The notes under the pieces were generated by a model. It ran no database searches. It worked only from the letters and a program-made list of their open reading frames with translations, and was not told the DNA's origin. Shown in pieces: positions 1-8,872 of a stretch of 64,000 nucleotides of DNA. The stretch covers positions 62,001-126,000 of the forward strand of contig CAMKKZ010000007.1 in the NCBI GenBank assembly GCA_946413525.1, read 5' to 3'. Every line of letters begins with the position of its first letter. Positions within the stretch are counted from its first letter, which is position 1. Source of the stretch: an uncultured Oribacterium sp. (GTDB lineage Bacteria > Bacillota > Clostridia > Lachnospirales > Lachnospiraceae). The position numbers and the translations under genes are program-made.

Positions 1-221
1 ATATTTTCTGCCTGGTTTTTGGCATCTGTCAAAATAGCTTCCTGTTGGGAAATGATTTTCTGATATTTTTTAATTTCTTCAGGAATACGAAGACGCAATT
101 CCACCAAAAGTTCTTCCATCTCCTCCTTGTTCACCAAAATCCTTGTATTAGACAAGGGCTGGTATTTGCAGCTATCAATATATTCTTCGATTTCCCCTAT
201 TAATTGTTCAATTCTGCTCAT
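1..221 (-). CDS. coiled-coil protein, C-terminus cut by window edge
   Basis: This gene is not in the ORF track because it runs off the left edge. Reading the minus strand from the ATG at 221 gives an open frame to position 1, beginning MSRIEQLIGEIEEYIDSC and continuing with a charged helical segment (NKEEMEELLVELRLRIPEEI) and a Gln/Ala-rich helix. It looks like the N-terminus of a DivIVA-like or ATP-synthase-B-like coiled-coil protein of the kind found beside coaD in Lachnospiraceae; that family placement is from memory and is not proven here. The ribosome site is weak (GAGTGGG). It lies downstream of coaD on the same strand. Confidence 0.6.
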   Translation of the reverse strand, partial: MSRIEQLIGEIEEYIDSCKYQPLSNTRILVNKEEMEELLVELRLRIPEEIKKYQKIISQQEAILTDAKNQAEN

Positions 222-391
222 ATGCCATACACCCACTCTTCCGCTTTCCAATTTGTTCCCAAACTTGTTCCTTAATTTGTTCCTATTACAGATTTCAATT
301 TCCAGATTTCAATTTTCAGTTTTTGATTTTCAGTTTTTTTGCTCCCTGTTCAGAGATTTCAAAGGTGGATAAGCTCTCGATATAACAAGCG
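222..391. other. AT-rich spacer with short T-rich repeats
   Basis: No gene is supported between coaD and the truncated coiled-coil gene. The spacer contains four or so imperfect copies of a TTTCAATTTTCAG-like word in a row (about 292-345), a low-complexity tract. The 81-residue plus-strand ORF of the track is only a translation of this tract. Confidence 0.5.
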
Positions 392-883
392 TTATCGCGC
401 ACTCCGACTTGCAAACTTTTCTTTTAGCCGCTCTTCCACCAGGGCCGGAACAAAAGCATGCACATCTCCCCCAAAGGAAGCAATTTCCTTCACGGTACTT
501 GAACTCAGATAGGAATATTTCAGGTTAGTAGTCAGAAAAACAGTTTCAATGTCCGGAGCCATAACCTTGTTGGTTTGGGCAAGCTGAAGTTCGTACTCGA
601 AATCGGTAACTGCCCTGAGTCCTCGCATAATCACGCTTGCGCCGCATTCATGCGCATAGTCCACGGTAAGGCCATCAAAAGACCTGACAGAAACATTTTC
701 GTAACTTACTGTCAACTCCTTAATCATTTTAACACGTTCAGGCATAGAAAACAATGCTGTTTTTGAACTGTTCAACAGCACGCCTACAATAAGCCTGTCT
801 ACAATTTTCGAGCTTCTGCTGATAATGTCAAGATGTCCGAGCGTAACCGGATCAAACGATCCCGGATATAAACCGATTATCAT
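392..883 (-). CDS. coaD: phosphopantetheine adenylyltransferase
   Basis: Cytosolic enzyme that transfers AMP from ATP to 4'-phosphopantetheine to give dephospho-CoA, the fourth step of CoA synthesis. The nucleotidyltransferase signature [10 protein letters not shown] is at residues 8-17 and the ISSS-type motif ([11 protein letters not shown]) lies near residue 130. The track ORF starts at 982, but the ATG at 883 gives the usual length (163 aa), begins [12 protein letters not shown] and has AAGAGGGAC about 9 nt upstream, so the upstream 33 codons are rejected. It follows rsmD on the same strand with a 76-nt gap, the usual rsmD-coaD pair. coaX at 47.5 kb provides another CoA pathway step. Confidence 0.95.
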   Translation of the reverse strand: MIIGLYPGSFDPVTLGHLDIISRSSKIVDRLIVGVLLNSSKTALFSMPERVKMIKELTVSYENVSVRSFDGLTVDYAHECGASVIMRGLRAVTDFEYELQLAQTNKVMAPDIETVFLTTNLKYSYLSSSTVKEIASFGGDVHAFVPALVEERLKEKFASRSAR

Positions 884-959
884 AAAAAAGTCCCTCTTAA
901 AGCGATATTTCGGGTAACTTTGATTGCCATTAACAAACCAGCCATGCTTCAGACATATT

Positions 960-1514
960 CTAAGGATTCGAGAAAAAGACATGCTTATTTGTCTTATATT
1001 TTTTTTCCCTGATCAGCCTGTAACCCATTCCGCAAATATCGGAGATATCTTCGTCCCTTGAAGTCTCAAGTATATATAGACAGTCCTTTTCCACATATTC
1101 CTTATCCAAAAGAAGCTTCATCGCAATTCTCTCAAGCCCCCTCCCATAGGGGGGGTCCATATAAATAATCCCAAAATGGTAATCCATGCCGCAGATTCGG
1201 GCGAGGGCCGAGGAGAAGTCAGCAGCAATGATGAGGGAACGATCTCTGAAGCCGGTTCTCTCTACATTATCGGAAATACATTGAATGGCTTTGGAATTAT
1301 TGTCCACGAAAACGGCGCGGTTTGCGTCTCTGGAAAGGGCTTCGATTCCAATCCCTCCGGAACCTGAAAAAAGATCCAAAAAATCCGTACCCGGTATATC
1401 GAATTGAATCATGTTAAACAAAGTTTCCTTAATCCTGTCTGTGGTAGGCCTGGTTTCCATGGAATCCACAGTTTTTAAAAGGAGCCTGCGGGCGCTCCCG
1501 GAAATCACCCTCAT
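960..1514 (-). CDS. rsmD: 16S rRNA (guanine966-N2)-methyltransferase
   Basis: SAM-dependent methyltransferase acting on G966 of 16S rRNA during small-subunit assembly. The SAM-binding motif [12 protein letters not shown] is near residue 50 and the N-methyltransferase catalytic motif DPPYGRG near residue 120. The N-terminus ([10 protein letters not shown]) and length (184 aa) match the family. A good ribosome site (GGGGAGGATGAC) precedes the ATG. It is the first gene of the rsmD-coaD unit, with a promoter at 1559-1587. Confidence 0.95.
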   Translation of the reverse strand: MRVISGSARRLLLKTVDSMETRPTTDRIKETLFNMIQFDIPGTDFLDLFSGSGGIGIEALSRDANRAVFVDNNSKAIQCISDNVERTGFRDRSLIIAADFSSALARICGMDYHFGIIYMDPPYGRGLERIAMKLLLDKEYVEKDCLYILETSRDEDISDICGMGYRLIREKKYKTNKHVFFSNP

Positions 1515-1558
1515 GTCATCCTCCCCTGCTGAAACGAATTACTAAAGAAAGTTTTATT

Positions 1559-1587
1559 AGTGTATCAAAATGCAAAGAAACAATCAA
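1559..1587 (-). promoter_or_regulatory. predicted sigma-A promoter of rsmD-coaD
   Basis: On the minus strand TTGATT (1587-1582), a 17-nt spacer and TACACT (1564-1559) with a TG extension, about 45 nt upstream of rsmD. Read by eye only. Confidence 0.5.
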
Positions 1588-1619
1588 TAAGCAAATGAGC
1601 AAATGTCTTCCCCTGACTC

Positions 1620-1648
1620 TTGACAGAACTGAATAATTATAGTAGTAT
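1620..1648 (+). promoter_or_regulatory. sigma-A promoter of tRNA-Pro
   Basis: A perfect TTGACA (1620-1625), a 17-nt spacer and TAGTAT (1643-1648), about 53 nt before the tRNA. It faces away from the rsmD promoter, so the two are divergent and only about 30 nt apart. Confidence 0.75.
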
Positions 1649-1701
1649 ATTCCTGTTGCAAAAATACAGTGTATGTATATTTATAATCATTTGTTTTATT
1701 T

Positions 1702-1775
1702 CGATGCGTGGCTCAGTTTGGTAGAGCGCTGCGTTCGGGACGCAGAGGCCGCTGGTTCGAATCCAGTCGCATCGA
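1702..1775 (+). tRNA. tRNA-Pro(CGG)
   Basis: Full cloverleaf by eye. The acceptor stem CGATGCG (1702-1708) pairs with CGCATCG (1768-1774) and the discriminator is A1775. The anticodon stem CTGCG/CGCAG encloses the loop TTCGGGA, giving anticodon CGG for codon CCG. The T-loop is GGTTCGAATCC. The 3' CCA is not encoded. It is a single-gene unit between its own promoter and a strong terminator, in a region of otherwise minus-strand genes. Confidence 0.95.
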
Positions 1776-1783
1776 TTAAGTGA

Positions 1784-1823
1784 AAAACAAAAGGGCTTCG
1801 GTTTGCCGAAGCCCTTTTGTTTT
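1784..1823. terminator. bidirectional rho-independent terminator
   Basis: A perfect 18-bp inverted repeat with core GGGCTTCGG/CCGAAGCCC and loop TTTG, flanked by A- and T-rich arms so that a U-tract follows on either strand. It ends the tRNA transcript on the plus strand and, 36 nt past the recG stop, the recG transcript on the minus strand. Confidence 0.9.
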
Positions 1824-1858
1824 GTTCGAAAACATTATTAAGGAACTACTCAACGGCC

Positions 1859-3907
1859 TCATTCAGGACTCATATAACGTTCCAGGGCACGGAGGAGGGC
1901 GGTATGCCCATCTTTCTTAAGTCCCGGGTCATCGATAAGTATGCTGCGCGCATCCTCATAGGCATCCTCTAGGATTTTCCTGTCCCGATAGATATCCGCA
2001 TATTGAAACCTCATCTCGCCGGACTGGCGCAAGCCAAAGAATTCCCCAGGCCCCCTTAGCTTGAGGTCTTCCTCCGCTATGAAAAAGCCATCATTGGACG
2101 ATGAGAGGATGCCTAATCTTTTTTGGGAAAGCTCGGATTTTTGTGTATCCACAAAGATACAATATCCTTGATAGGTGGAACGCCCAACTCTTCCGCGAAG
2201 CTGATGAAGCGAAGCCAGTCCAAAACGTTCCGCATTCTCTACCATCATAACAGAGGCATTCGGCACATCCACGCCGACTTCAACGACCGTGGTGCATACG
2301 AGTATGTCAATTTCATCGTGAAGGAAGCGTCTCATGACAGCCTCCTTTTCCTCTGCTGCCATTTTCCCGTGCAGCAAGGCCGTCCGGATTTCCCTGGGGA
2401 AAATCCTCCGGATTTCCGCCGCGTAGTCATGGACATTTTGAAGATCGAGAGTATCGTTCGGATCAATCATCGGGCAGACAATGTATGCCTGCCTTCCCTT
2501 TTTCACTTCATCATAGATGAACTTGTAAGCCCTTTGCCGGTATTCCTCACCTACGACGGCATTTTTCCTGGGAAGTCTTCCCGCAGGGAGCCCTTCAAGA
2601 GTGGATACGGACAAATCTGAATAAAGGAACATTGCCATGGTCCTGGGAATAGGTGTTGCCGACATGGCAAGTACATGCGGATATTTCCCCTTTTTTTCCA
2701 AATCCCCGCGCTGCCTGACCCCAAAGCGATGCTGTTCATCCGTGATGACCAGGCCCAGGGCGGCGTATTCAACTTTATCCTGAAATAGGGCGTGCGTCCC
2801 AATAATAAAGTCCACCCCTCCTTCCCTGATTTTCTTTCTGGCCTCCCGTTTTTCTTTTTCCGGCATCGCTCCAATCAAAATCTGGACCTTGAAAGGCAGA
2901 CCCTGCCTTACTATCAAATCCTTCATTTTTTCAAAATGCTGCAAGGCCAAAAGCGCCGTAGGCGCCATAAAAGCTGATTGGAATCCATTTTCTGCCGCTG
3001 CAAGCATTGCCGCAAAGGCAACGATTGTCTTCCCACTTCCCACATCTCCCATCAGGAGCCTGTTCATGATGAAGCCACCCGATAAATCCATGCGGATAGC
3101 TTTCAAAGCCTCCGTTTGTCCCGGAGTCATTCGAAAAGGAAGCTCACTGAGAAAATGATCCATCTGGGCAAACGACTTCATGACATAATCGGAACATTTT
3201 CTTCTCATCTCATCCTTTTTAAAAAGCATGGCTACAGAAAAAATGAAAAGCTCATCATAAGAAAGTCTGCCACGCCAAATGCAAAGCTGAACTGGAGAGG
3301 ATGGAAAGTGCATGCCACGTACGGAGTCGGAAAGGGAAGGGAGCTTCCGTCTCTCGAGAATCTCCTTCGGAAGAAAATCCTCCCTCAGGATTCCCGCTCC
3401 CTCATCTTTTTCCATTATGTCCAGGAGCTGCATGACGGACTTTTGAATCACCTTGTTCCCCAGGCCTTTCGTCTGGCCGTATACAGGCGAAAGCTTTCCC
3501 CTCAGTCCTTCATACTCCTTTATACGGAAAATGACCGGCTGCGCCATAACAAGCTGCCCATCATATCTCGAAACCTTCCCCCAAAAAACCATAACCATGC
3601 CGGAACGAAGCTGTGTCCGCAAATAGGGTGCGTTAAACCAGGTTAATTTGAGACGGCCGGAAATATCCCTGATATAAACTGTAAGGACCGCTTTCCCATT
3701 TGCATAATAAACAGCGGCATCCCTTTCCAGAATGCCGCGTACTGCCCGGGGTCCACCCTCTTCCAGCGTGCCAATCGGCACAGGCTCCGAATAATATATA
3801 TAATCAGCAGGAAAATAATAAAGGAGGTCGCAGGGAGTATAAATACCTATTTTATGAAAAAGCTCCTCTGTCCTGGTTCCGATTCCCTTTAATTCCGATA
3901 ATTCCAT
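1859..3907 (-). CDS. recG: ATP-dependent DNA helicase RecG
   Basis: Branch-migrating helicase that remodels stalled forks and Holliday junctions. The N-terminal wedge/OB region (residues 1-230) is followed by superfamily 2 motifs: Walker A GDVGSGKT near 290, DEQH box (ITDEQHRFG) near 390, and ATPIPRT near 412. A QLRGRVGRS motif VI sits in the C-terminal half. Length 682 aa is typical. It begins 21 nt after fakA, and no strong Shine-Dalgarno is visible, so translation may be coupled to fakA. The asp23-fakA-recG-rsmD-coaD order is common in Firmicutes, here interrupted by the tRNA. Confidence 0.95.
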   Translation of the reverse strand: MELSELKGIGTRTEELFHKIGIYTPCDLLYYFPADYIYYSEPVPIGTLEEGGPRAVRGILERDAAVYYANGKAVLTVYIRDISGRLKLTWFNAPYLRTQLRSGMVMVFWGKVSRYDGQLVMAQPVIFRIKEYEGLRGKLSPVYGQTKGLGNKVIQKSVMQLLDIMEKDEGAGILREDFLPKEILERRKLPSLSDSVRGMHFPSSPVQLCIWRGRLSYDELFIFSVAMLFKKDEMRRKCSDYVMKSFAQMDHFLSELPFRMTPGQTEALKAIRMDLSGGFIMNRLLMGDVGSGKTIVAFAAMLAAAENGFQSAFMAPTALLALQHFEKMKDLIVRQGLPFKVQILIGAMPEKEKREARKKIREGGVDFIIGTHALFQDKVEYAALGLVITDEQHRFGVRQRGDLEKKGKYPHVLAMSATPIPRTMAMFLYSDLSVSTLEGLPAGRLPRKNAVVGEEYRQRAYKFIYDEVKKGRQAYIVCPMIDPNDTLDLQNVHDYAAEIRRIFPREIRTALLHGKMAAEEKEAVMRRFLHDEIDILVCTTVVEVGVDVPNASVMMVENAERFGLASLHQLRGRVGRSTYQGYCIFVDTQKSELSQKRLGILSSSNDGFFIAEEDLKLRGPGEFFGLRQSGEMRFQYADIYRDRKILEDAYEDARSILIDDPGLKKDGHTALLRALERYMSPE

Positions 3908-3928
3908 AAGCTATTTCAACGATAAGGC

Positions 3929-5692
3929 TCATTCTATAGACAGAAAATAATAGTACACCGGCTGACCGCCGCTCTCAAGTTCAATTTCCAAATGCGGATA
4001 AAGACCGCGGAGCTCTTCCTGAAGCTTCTCAGCATCCTTTTCCTGTACATCTATACCGTAATAAAGGGTTGCGATTTCAGAATCCTCATGAATCATAACG
4101 CTCATCGCTTCCTTAACGGCCTCATCGACGGTTCCTGAAACAGCAATTAGGCCGGTATCCGAAAGGCACATGATATCCCCTTTGTGGATTTCCTTCCCCT
4201 CAATCATGGTGTCCCGGACGGAGTAAGTAATTTCAGCGGATGAAACCGCGGAAAGGGCGGCCATCATATACTTCTCATTCTCTTCCACAGACAAATCCGC
4301 CTGGAAGCCAATCATAGCGCTAATCCCCTGGGGAATACTGGTGCTGGGAATCACATGCAGCTCCTTGTCCTTGACAAGGAAGACGGCCTGCCTTGCGGCC
4401 AGTATTATGTTTTTATTGTTCGGCAGTATGAAAATATGGTGGGCGTCCACCTCCTGTACCGCGCGAAGAATATCCTGCGTAGACGGATTCATGGTCTGTC
4501 CGCCGGATATCACGTAATCTACGCCAATTTCCTTGAAAATACGGGCGAGTCCGTCCCCCGCGCAAATTGAGATAAAGCCGATTTCCTTTTCAGAAGGAAG
4601 TCCTGCCTCCTCGCGCGAAAGGTAGGCCTGATTACCGGTCTCGCTTCCTTCCCTAGGCGGGGCTGCTACGGGCGCTTGCTTTTCCGACCTGCTTTTTACC
4701 TTTTCCGCAGCCGCGATTCTTGAAGCGTCTTTGATAAGGACTTCATGATGCTCAAGACGCAGGTTGTCTACCTTCATTTTGGACAAAAAGCCCATCGTCA
4801 GCCCCTTTTCAAAACACTCGCCAGGATGGTTCGTGTGCACATGAACCTTGATGATATTTTCATCGGAAAAGCAGACAATGGAATCCCCTATTTCGGAAAG
4901 CCATTTCCGAAGCTCCTCCACATCATCGTCTGTAAACACCTTGTCGGCATTGATCATAAACTCGGTGCAGTATCCAAATTCAATATCCGCGGTTGATATA
5001 TCTGCCTTTGATTTCACTGCTCCCGTTCTGTTGGCGGATGAAGGAAGGATTTCATCCCTAAGCAGCAAATCCACATCATCCCCCCGAAGGTAAGCCAGCG
5101 CGCCCCATAGAAGTTCCATTAGGCCCTGACCCCCGGAATCAACCACCCCTGCCTCCTTCAGGACGGGAAGCATATCAGGCGTCCTTGCCAAGGTTTCATC
5201 CCCATACCGGAGCACCTCCTCCATCATGGGAACAATGTCCTCCTGAAAAACGGCCAGTTCGGAAATCTTGTCAGCCATGGCCTTGGCCACGGTCAGAATC
5301 GTCCCTTCCTTTGGCTTCATGACAGCTTTATAAGCGGTTTCTACGCCCCTTAAAAAGGCACGGGACAGGGTAAGGCTGTCAACCTCAGTATTTTCAAGGA
5401 TTTCCTTTGTGAAGCCGCGTATCAATTGTGAAAGAATGACGCCTGAATTTCCCCTGGCGCCCCTCAGGGACCCGTCAGCAATAGCCTTGGATACATTTTG
5501 AAGGCTGGGCTCTTCCAAAACAGCCAGTTCCCTGGCTGCGGACATGACTGTCATCGTCATGTTCGTCCCTGTATCGCCATCCGGTACCGGAAAAACATTC
5601 AGTTCATTAATTACTTCTTTTTTTCGATCCAGATTATTAGCAGCAGCAAGGAAAGCATTTTTCAGTTGCTTCGCATCAAGGTTTTTCACCAT
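3929..5692 (-). CDS. fakA: fatty acid kinase catalytic protein FakA (YloV/DAK family)
   Basis: Kinase of the dihydroxyacetone-kinase family that phosphorylates FakB-bound fatty acids for incorporation into membrane lipid. The N-terminal DhaL-type domain has the metal/ATP motif NVFPVPDGDTGTNM near residue 43; a middle DAK1_2 domain and a C-terminal domain follow (587 aa). The track start at 5722 is rejected: the ATG at 5692 has GGGAGG eight bases upstream and begins MVKNLDAKQ. Two tandem family-A repeats and a family-C palindrome lie between it and the Asp23-type gene. No FakB partner is in the window. Confidence 0.88.
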   Translation of the reverse strand: MVKNLDAKQLKNAFLAAANNLDRKKEVINELNVFPVPDGDTGTNMTMTVMSAARELAVLEEPSLQNVSKAIADGSLRGARGNSGVILSQLIRGFTKEILENTEVDSLTLSRAFLRGVETAYKAVMKPKEGTILTVAKAMADKISELAVFQEDIVPMMEEVLRYGDETLARTPDMLPVLKEAGVVDSGGQGLMELLWGALAYLRGDDVDLLLRDEILPSSANRTGAVKSKADISTADIEFGYCTEFMINADKVFTDDDVEELRKWLSEIGDSIVCFSDENIIKVHVHTNHPGECFEKGLTMGFLSKMKVDNLRLEHHEVLIKDASRIAAAEKVKSRSEKQAPVAAPPREGSETGNQAYLSREEAGLPSEKEIGFISICAGDGLARIFKEIGVDYVISGGQTMNPSTQDILRAVQEVDAHHIFILPNNKNIILAARQAVFLVKDKELHVIPSTSIPQGISAMIGFQADLSVEENEKYMMAALSAVSSAEITYSVRDTMIEGKEIHKGDIMCLSDTGLIAVSGTVDEAVKEAMSVMIHEDSEIATLYYGIDVQEKDAEKLQEELRGLYPHLEIELESGGQPVYYYFLSIE

Positions 5693-5724
5693 AGCCTGGT
5701 CCTCCCAGAACAAATCCCTCATGT

Positions 5725-5857
5725 ATCAGAGTGGCTTTTTGCCGCTCTGAGTTCTGACATAGCGAACCGCTTGCAGGGCAAACCGGCTCTTGTATCAGAG
5801 TGGTTTTTGCCGCTCTGAGTTCTGACGTAGCGAACCGCTTGCAGGGCAAACCGACTC
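5725..5857 (-). repeat. family-A repeat, two tandem 69-bp copies
   Basis: Copies at about 5725-5790 and 5794-5857, offset by exactly 69 bp. Each has a perfect 10-bp hairpin (TCAGAGTGGC/GCCGCTCTGA, T-rich loop) nearest the fakA start, then GTTCTGAC and a second, imperfect hairpin (GAACCGCTTGC with GCAAACCGGCTC). Listed on the strand of the downstream gene. Confidence 0.85.
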
Positions 5858-5869
5858 ATAATTTGCAGC

Positions 5870-5986
5870 TATTAAGCGCTTTCTGGATTTCGAAGAATTC
5901 CATATGGATAGCTGGCTTTTCATTTGGAATTCTCCGAAACCTTTGCTTGATTGCACAGGGTCGCGCCACAAGCAGGTATTAAATAG
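5870..5986 (-). repeat. family-C long palindrome, eroded copy
   Basis: Outer arms CTATTAA and TTAAATAG bound an inner palindrome of the GGATTTC..GAATTCC..GGAATTC..GAAACC type, matching the inner palindrome of the copies at 13.9 and 30.3 kb but in the opposite orientation. It lies upstream of the two family-A copies and fakA. Confidence 0.65.
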
Positions 5987-6012
5987 CTACTAATTTATTT
6001 AATCGATTACGT

Positions 6013-6372
6013 TTAATCGATTACGCGAACTCCTTCTACGTAAATTCTAATCTTCAGCACCTTCATGCCGGTAAATTCTTCAAGCTTGTAACGAACATTT
6101 TCCATCAGATTGTCAGCCACCGCGCGAATGCTGACTCCATACGCGATTATGACATGGAAATCCAGCTCAATTTCCGAACCATTGATCACAAGGGAAACTC
6201 CCTTTGTCAGGCTTTCCTTCTTCAGAATCCTGGCAAAGCCACCGCCCTTCATAGGCACCTTGGCCATGCCAACGATGCCTGAGCATTCCACGGCAGTCGT
6301 TCCCGCATACGCCGCAATTACATCGCTGCTGATCTCTATTTGCCCTAGTTTTGATATTATCGTACCCTTCAT
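6013..6372 (-). CDS. Asp23/Gls24 family protein (YloU-like)
   Basis: Small envelope-stress protein of the Asp23 family, 119 aa, typically cytosolic and membrane-associated through partners. Visible family features are the N-terminal GQIEISSDVIAAYAG, the central glycine-rich segment after KVPMKGG, and the DFHVIIAYGVSI strand. The ATG has a strong AGGTGGGAT site upstream. The gene pairing with fakA (yloU-yloV) is conserved in Firmicutes, although here 320 nt of repeat-filled DNA separates them. Confidence 0.9.
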   Translation of the reverse strand: MKGTIISKLGQIEISSDVIAAYAGTTAVECSGIVGMAKVPMKGGGFARILKKESLTKGVSLVINGSEIELDFHVIIAYGVSIRAVADNLMENVRYKLEEFTGMKVLKIRIYVEGVRVID

Positions 6373-6496
6373 ATCCCACCTCCAAGAACAGCTTGCCTGT
6401 CTCCCCGGCTATGCAGTGTGAAACTGATTTCGTTATCATCAAGGCAGCCGCAAGACCTGCTGCAGGCCGGCATTTTCCTTTCAACGGCTCTGCGAT

Positions 6497-6531
6497 AAAA
6501 AAGGACACTACGACTTTTCATCGCAATGTCC
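6497..6531 (-). terminator. rho-independent terminator of rpmB
   Basis: On the minus strand an 11-bp stem GGACATTGCGA/TCGTAGTGTCC (two G-U pairs), then six U. It lies downstream of rpmB. The DNA just past the U-tract (ATCGCAGAGCCG) resembles sequence past U-tracts near 49.8 and 52.5 kb. Confidence 0.8.
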
Positions 6532-6754
6532 CCTTTAATAAGTACAACAGCAGCCCAAACAATGAAATATAGTCAGAAACGATTAAATCCCGTATAGACA
6601 GAAGCAAATTCAATTGCCCCTTATCACTTCACTAAACTTAACTTCTCTTAATTTAGTCGGCCGCCCGCACTTACTGCAAGCAGCTTGTGAACAAGCCATA
6701 AAGCAGAATGTTGATCCCAATGAAATCCATACAGTCACTCACTCACTGCGTCAT

Positions 6755-6973
6755 CTACACCGTCTGTAAGTTTTCAGGAACTCTTACAACTGCTCTTTCG
6801 ACTTTTCCGGACCGCAAGCAGGAAGTACATACATACATTTTCTTTGTACCGCCATCTACCTGGACTCTGACCGACTTGATGTTGGCTTTCCACATCTTGT
6901 TCGACCTTCTGTGTGAATGGCTCACTTTAATCCCAAAGTGTACCGCCTTTCCACAAACTGAGCATTTCGCCAT
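6755..6973 (-). CDS. rpmB: 50S ribosomal protein L28
   Basis: Structural protein of the large subunit, 72 aa from the ATG at 6973 (MAKCSVCGKAVHFG), preceded by GGGAGGTG. The longer track ORF (start 7042) is rejected because its extra residues come from the promoter region. CSVC near the N-terminus and CTSC near the C-terminus form the zinc-ribbon type of L28. It is a single-gene unit with its own promoter and terminator. Confidence 0.96.
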   Translation of the reverse strand: MAKCSVCGKAVHFGIKVSHSHRRSNKMWKANIKSVRVQVDGGTKKMYVCTSCLRSGKVERAVVRVPENLQTV

Positions 6974-7024
6974 GGTTGCACCTCCCTCTTTGCATAATAT
7001 TGCCGTAATAAAAACGACTGAATT

Positions 7025-7053
7025 AGAATAGCAAATTTCCACTTGAAATGCAA
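7025..7053 (-). promoter_or_regulatory. promoter of rpmB
   Basis: Minus strand TTGCAT (7053-7048), 17-nt spacer, TATTCT (7030-7025) with a TGC extension. The ATG follows about 52 nt later. Confidence 0.65.
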
Positions 7054-7066
7054 GAACTTTTTTAAT

Positions 7067-7519
7067 TCATCCATCAAGCTTTTCATCGCCAGGATTTTCA
7101 TCTTCGTTTATGATTACGGGCTCGGATTCGGACAATATCTCCTCGGCGGTCTCCTCCGCTCCGCGCGAGACCCTGCTTCCGCCGGTGAACCTGTCAAGGA
7201 TATCCGGAATCATATCAAGAACCTTCGTAACGGAATCCTGATTTTTGATATTAATCAGCTTTGTTCTGCCATCCTGCAGCACCAGCATGGCTGTTGGCGT
7301 TATCTTTGAACTCATTGCTCCAACTCCGGAATTTCCACCCTTCTTATTCCTGTCCTGCACAAATGCTCCGGATGCCATGCCGCAGCTGACTTCCATCAGG
7401 GGAATCAAAGTGGCATCTCCAACTTTTATTGGCTCTCCCACAACAGTTTTCGATGTCACAAAGCCGTCCATGCCCTCAAAGAGGCCTTTCATTAGTTCCT
7501 TCGCGTTATTACTCTGCAT
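7067..7519 (-). CDS. GerW/YtfJ family sporulation protein
   Basis: Protein of the GerW (YtfJ) family, named for a spore germination role in Bacillus. The family core is complete: VGEPIKVGDATLIPLMEVSCGMASG, a Gly-rich GGNSGVGAMS segment, then ITPTAMLVL and a VTKVLDMIPDI helix. The C-terminal 30 residues are acidic. Its start overlaps the end of the DUF2953-type gene by 11 nt, so the two are probably translationally coupled. GerW is also found in some Clostridia without obvious sporulation, so the gene alone does not prove spore formation. A GGGGAGGAAA ribosome site precedes the ATG. Confidence 0.85.
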   Translation of the reverse strand: MQSNNAKELMKGLFEGMDGFVTSKTVVGEPIKVGDATLIPLMEVSCGMASGAFVQDRNKKGGNSGVGAMSSKITPTAMLVLQDGRTKLINIKNQDSVTKVLDMIPDILDRFTGGSRVSRGAEETAEEILSESEPVIINEDENPGDEKLDG

Positions 7520-8606
7520 GACGTTTCCTCCCCAATAGCAGAAGCATGCGTATCTCCCGCCTGCTCAAAAGCCTCACTGCGGCGACAAACACATGCACAA
7601 GGCGCAAATGTCCCGCAATGTGCAGCTCCCCTTCAATCATTTTTTTATCAAAATAGGGATGAATCTTTATATCCCCCTTCGTAAAGGTATATACAAAGGA
7701 AAGCAGTTCAAGAATTTTAGCCGTTTCATACGGGTCGCCTAAACCATAATCCAGAAAGCCCTGGAGTTTTCGAAAGCGCATATGCCAAAGAACGTATTTC
7801 AATTGTTCCCAAATATATAATACAGCATCCCGGTTTTCATATTCCAAAAACCATCGAAACAGTCGTATGAAGAAATTGTTTTTGAAACGATTTAATCTGA
7901 ACCGACCCTTGGGTTTACGCGATCTCTCGCCTCCCTGCTTCGCGTCATCATCTCCATTATCTTTTACGGTGTTTTCACTCCCCGTCTGTTCAGGATCAGG
8001 CAAATCCGATTCTTGAGAGGCCGGATTACCTGCAGGGCAGGCTTCCTCTTTTTGATCAGGATCAGGCAAATCCGATTCATAGATAGGCGGATCGTCCGCA
8101 GGGCAGGCTTCCTCTTTCTGCTCAGGAGCAGGCGGACCCGGTTCCTGAGCGGCCGGATTGCCCGCAACGCAAGCCGGTTCCGACAAGCTGGAATTTGACT
8201 GTTTTAATTGAGTGGCAACAGATTTCGGAGCGGAATTTGATTCCCCCGAATGTATTGCAACAGATTTCGGAGCAAAATCGGGTTCCCCCGATTGTATTAC
8301 TACAGATTTTGAGGCGGAATCCTTCTTGCTTTCTTTTTCGGATTCATCTTTCTCATTTGAAAAAACCGTCAGAAAAAGAACCGAGGCCTTGTAACTTAAT
8401 CCATCTGATCCATCATACTGCGCATGCAGGGAAATTACGTTAAAAAGCCAGCCCAGACAAAAAAGAACAAATTCTTTGTCCTCTCCCTTTTCCGCATGCA
8501 GTGAATAAGAAACCGGTATCAGAATAATCAGGAAAAAAACAAAAAGCGAGAAAAGGATTATGATCAGGAACAAAAGGGCAAGGAATCTAAATGCTGCGAA
8601 AATCAT
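7509..8606 (-). CDS. DUF2953-type membrane protein with internal repeats
   Basis: Function unknown. One N-terminal membrane segment (about residues 5-32) is followed by a conserved core whose C-terminal half (LYIWEQLKYVLWHMRF, GLGDPYETAKIL, EGELHIAGHLRLV) resembles DUF2953, a family usually next to gerW. The start at 8606 is chosen because ATG overlaps the upstream stop as ATGA and has GGAG in front; the track start adds ten residues. Between the halves is a low-complexity insert with two arrays: a 14-residue unit (SVVIQSGEPDFAPK and relatives, three copies) and a 22-residue unit (KEEACPAGNPASQESDLPDP and relatives, three copies). The insert is probably disordered. Confidence 0.7.
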   Translation of the reverse strand: MIFAAFRFLALLFLIIILFSLFVFFLIILIPVSYSLHAEKGEDKEFVLFCLGWLFNVISLHAQYDGSDGLSYKASVLFLTVFSNEKDESEKESKKDSASKSVVIQSGEPDFAPKSVAIHSGESNSAPKSVATQLKQSNSSLSEPACVAGNPAAQEPGPPAPEQKEEACPADDPPIYESDLPDPDQKEEACPAGNPASQESDLPDPEQTGSENTVKDNGDDDAKQGGERSRKPKGRFRLNRFKNNFFIRLFRWFLEYENRDAVLYIWEQLKYVLWHMRFRKLQGFLDYGLGDPYETAKILELLSFVYTFTKGDIKIHPYFDKKMIEGELHIAGHLRLVHVFVAAVRLLSRREIRMLLLLGRKRHAE

Positions 8607-8872
8607 TTCCCGTATCTCTCCTCGATCATATGGCAAAGGAGGCGCAAAGTATCCCGATAACCATAACCTATCCCAAGAACGCGGAGTTCATCCGTACCCA
8701 TCGGGAAGTCCGGCAGGCTGGCGGCAGAATATATTTCATAGAGGTTCGGCGCCTTCGCTTCTGTAATAAGATGGGCAGCTATCTGGAAACGCCCCTCCCT
8801 GAGATTTGCAAGTATATAATCCCTGCGTTCCGCGGCATGTTCGCTCCAATATAGATTATCCGCAAAAATCAT
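8603..8872 (-). CDS. small conserved-context protein, unknown function
   Basis: I do not recognise a family. It is 89 aa, apparently soluble and mixed alpha/beta, beginning MIFADNLYWSEHAAERR and ending with a helix (LRLLCHMIEERYGK). It is linked by ATGA stop-start overlaps to cinA upstream and the DUF2953-type gene downstream, which strongly supports real translation and one operon. No catalytic motif is visible. Confidence 0.7.
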   Translation of the reverse strand: MIFADNLYWSEHAAERRDYILANLREGRFQIAAHLITEAKAPNLYEIYSAASLPDFPMGTDELRVLGIGYGYRDTLRLLCHMIEERYGK

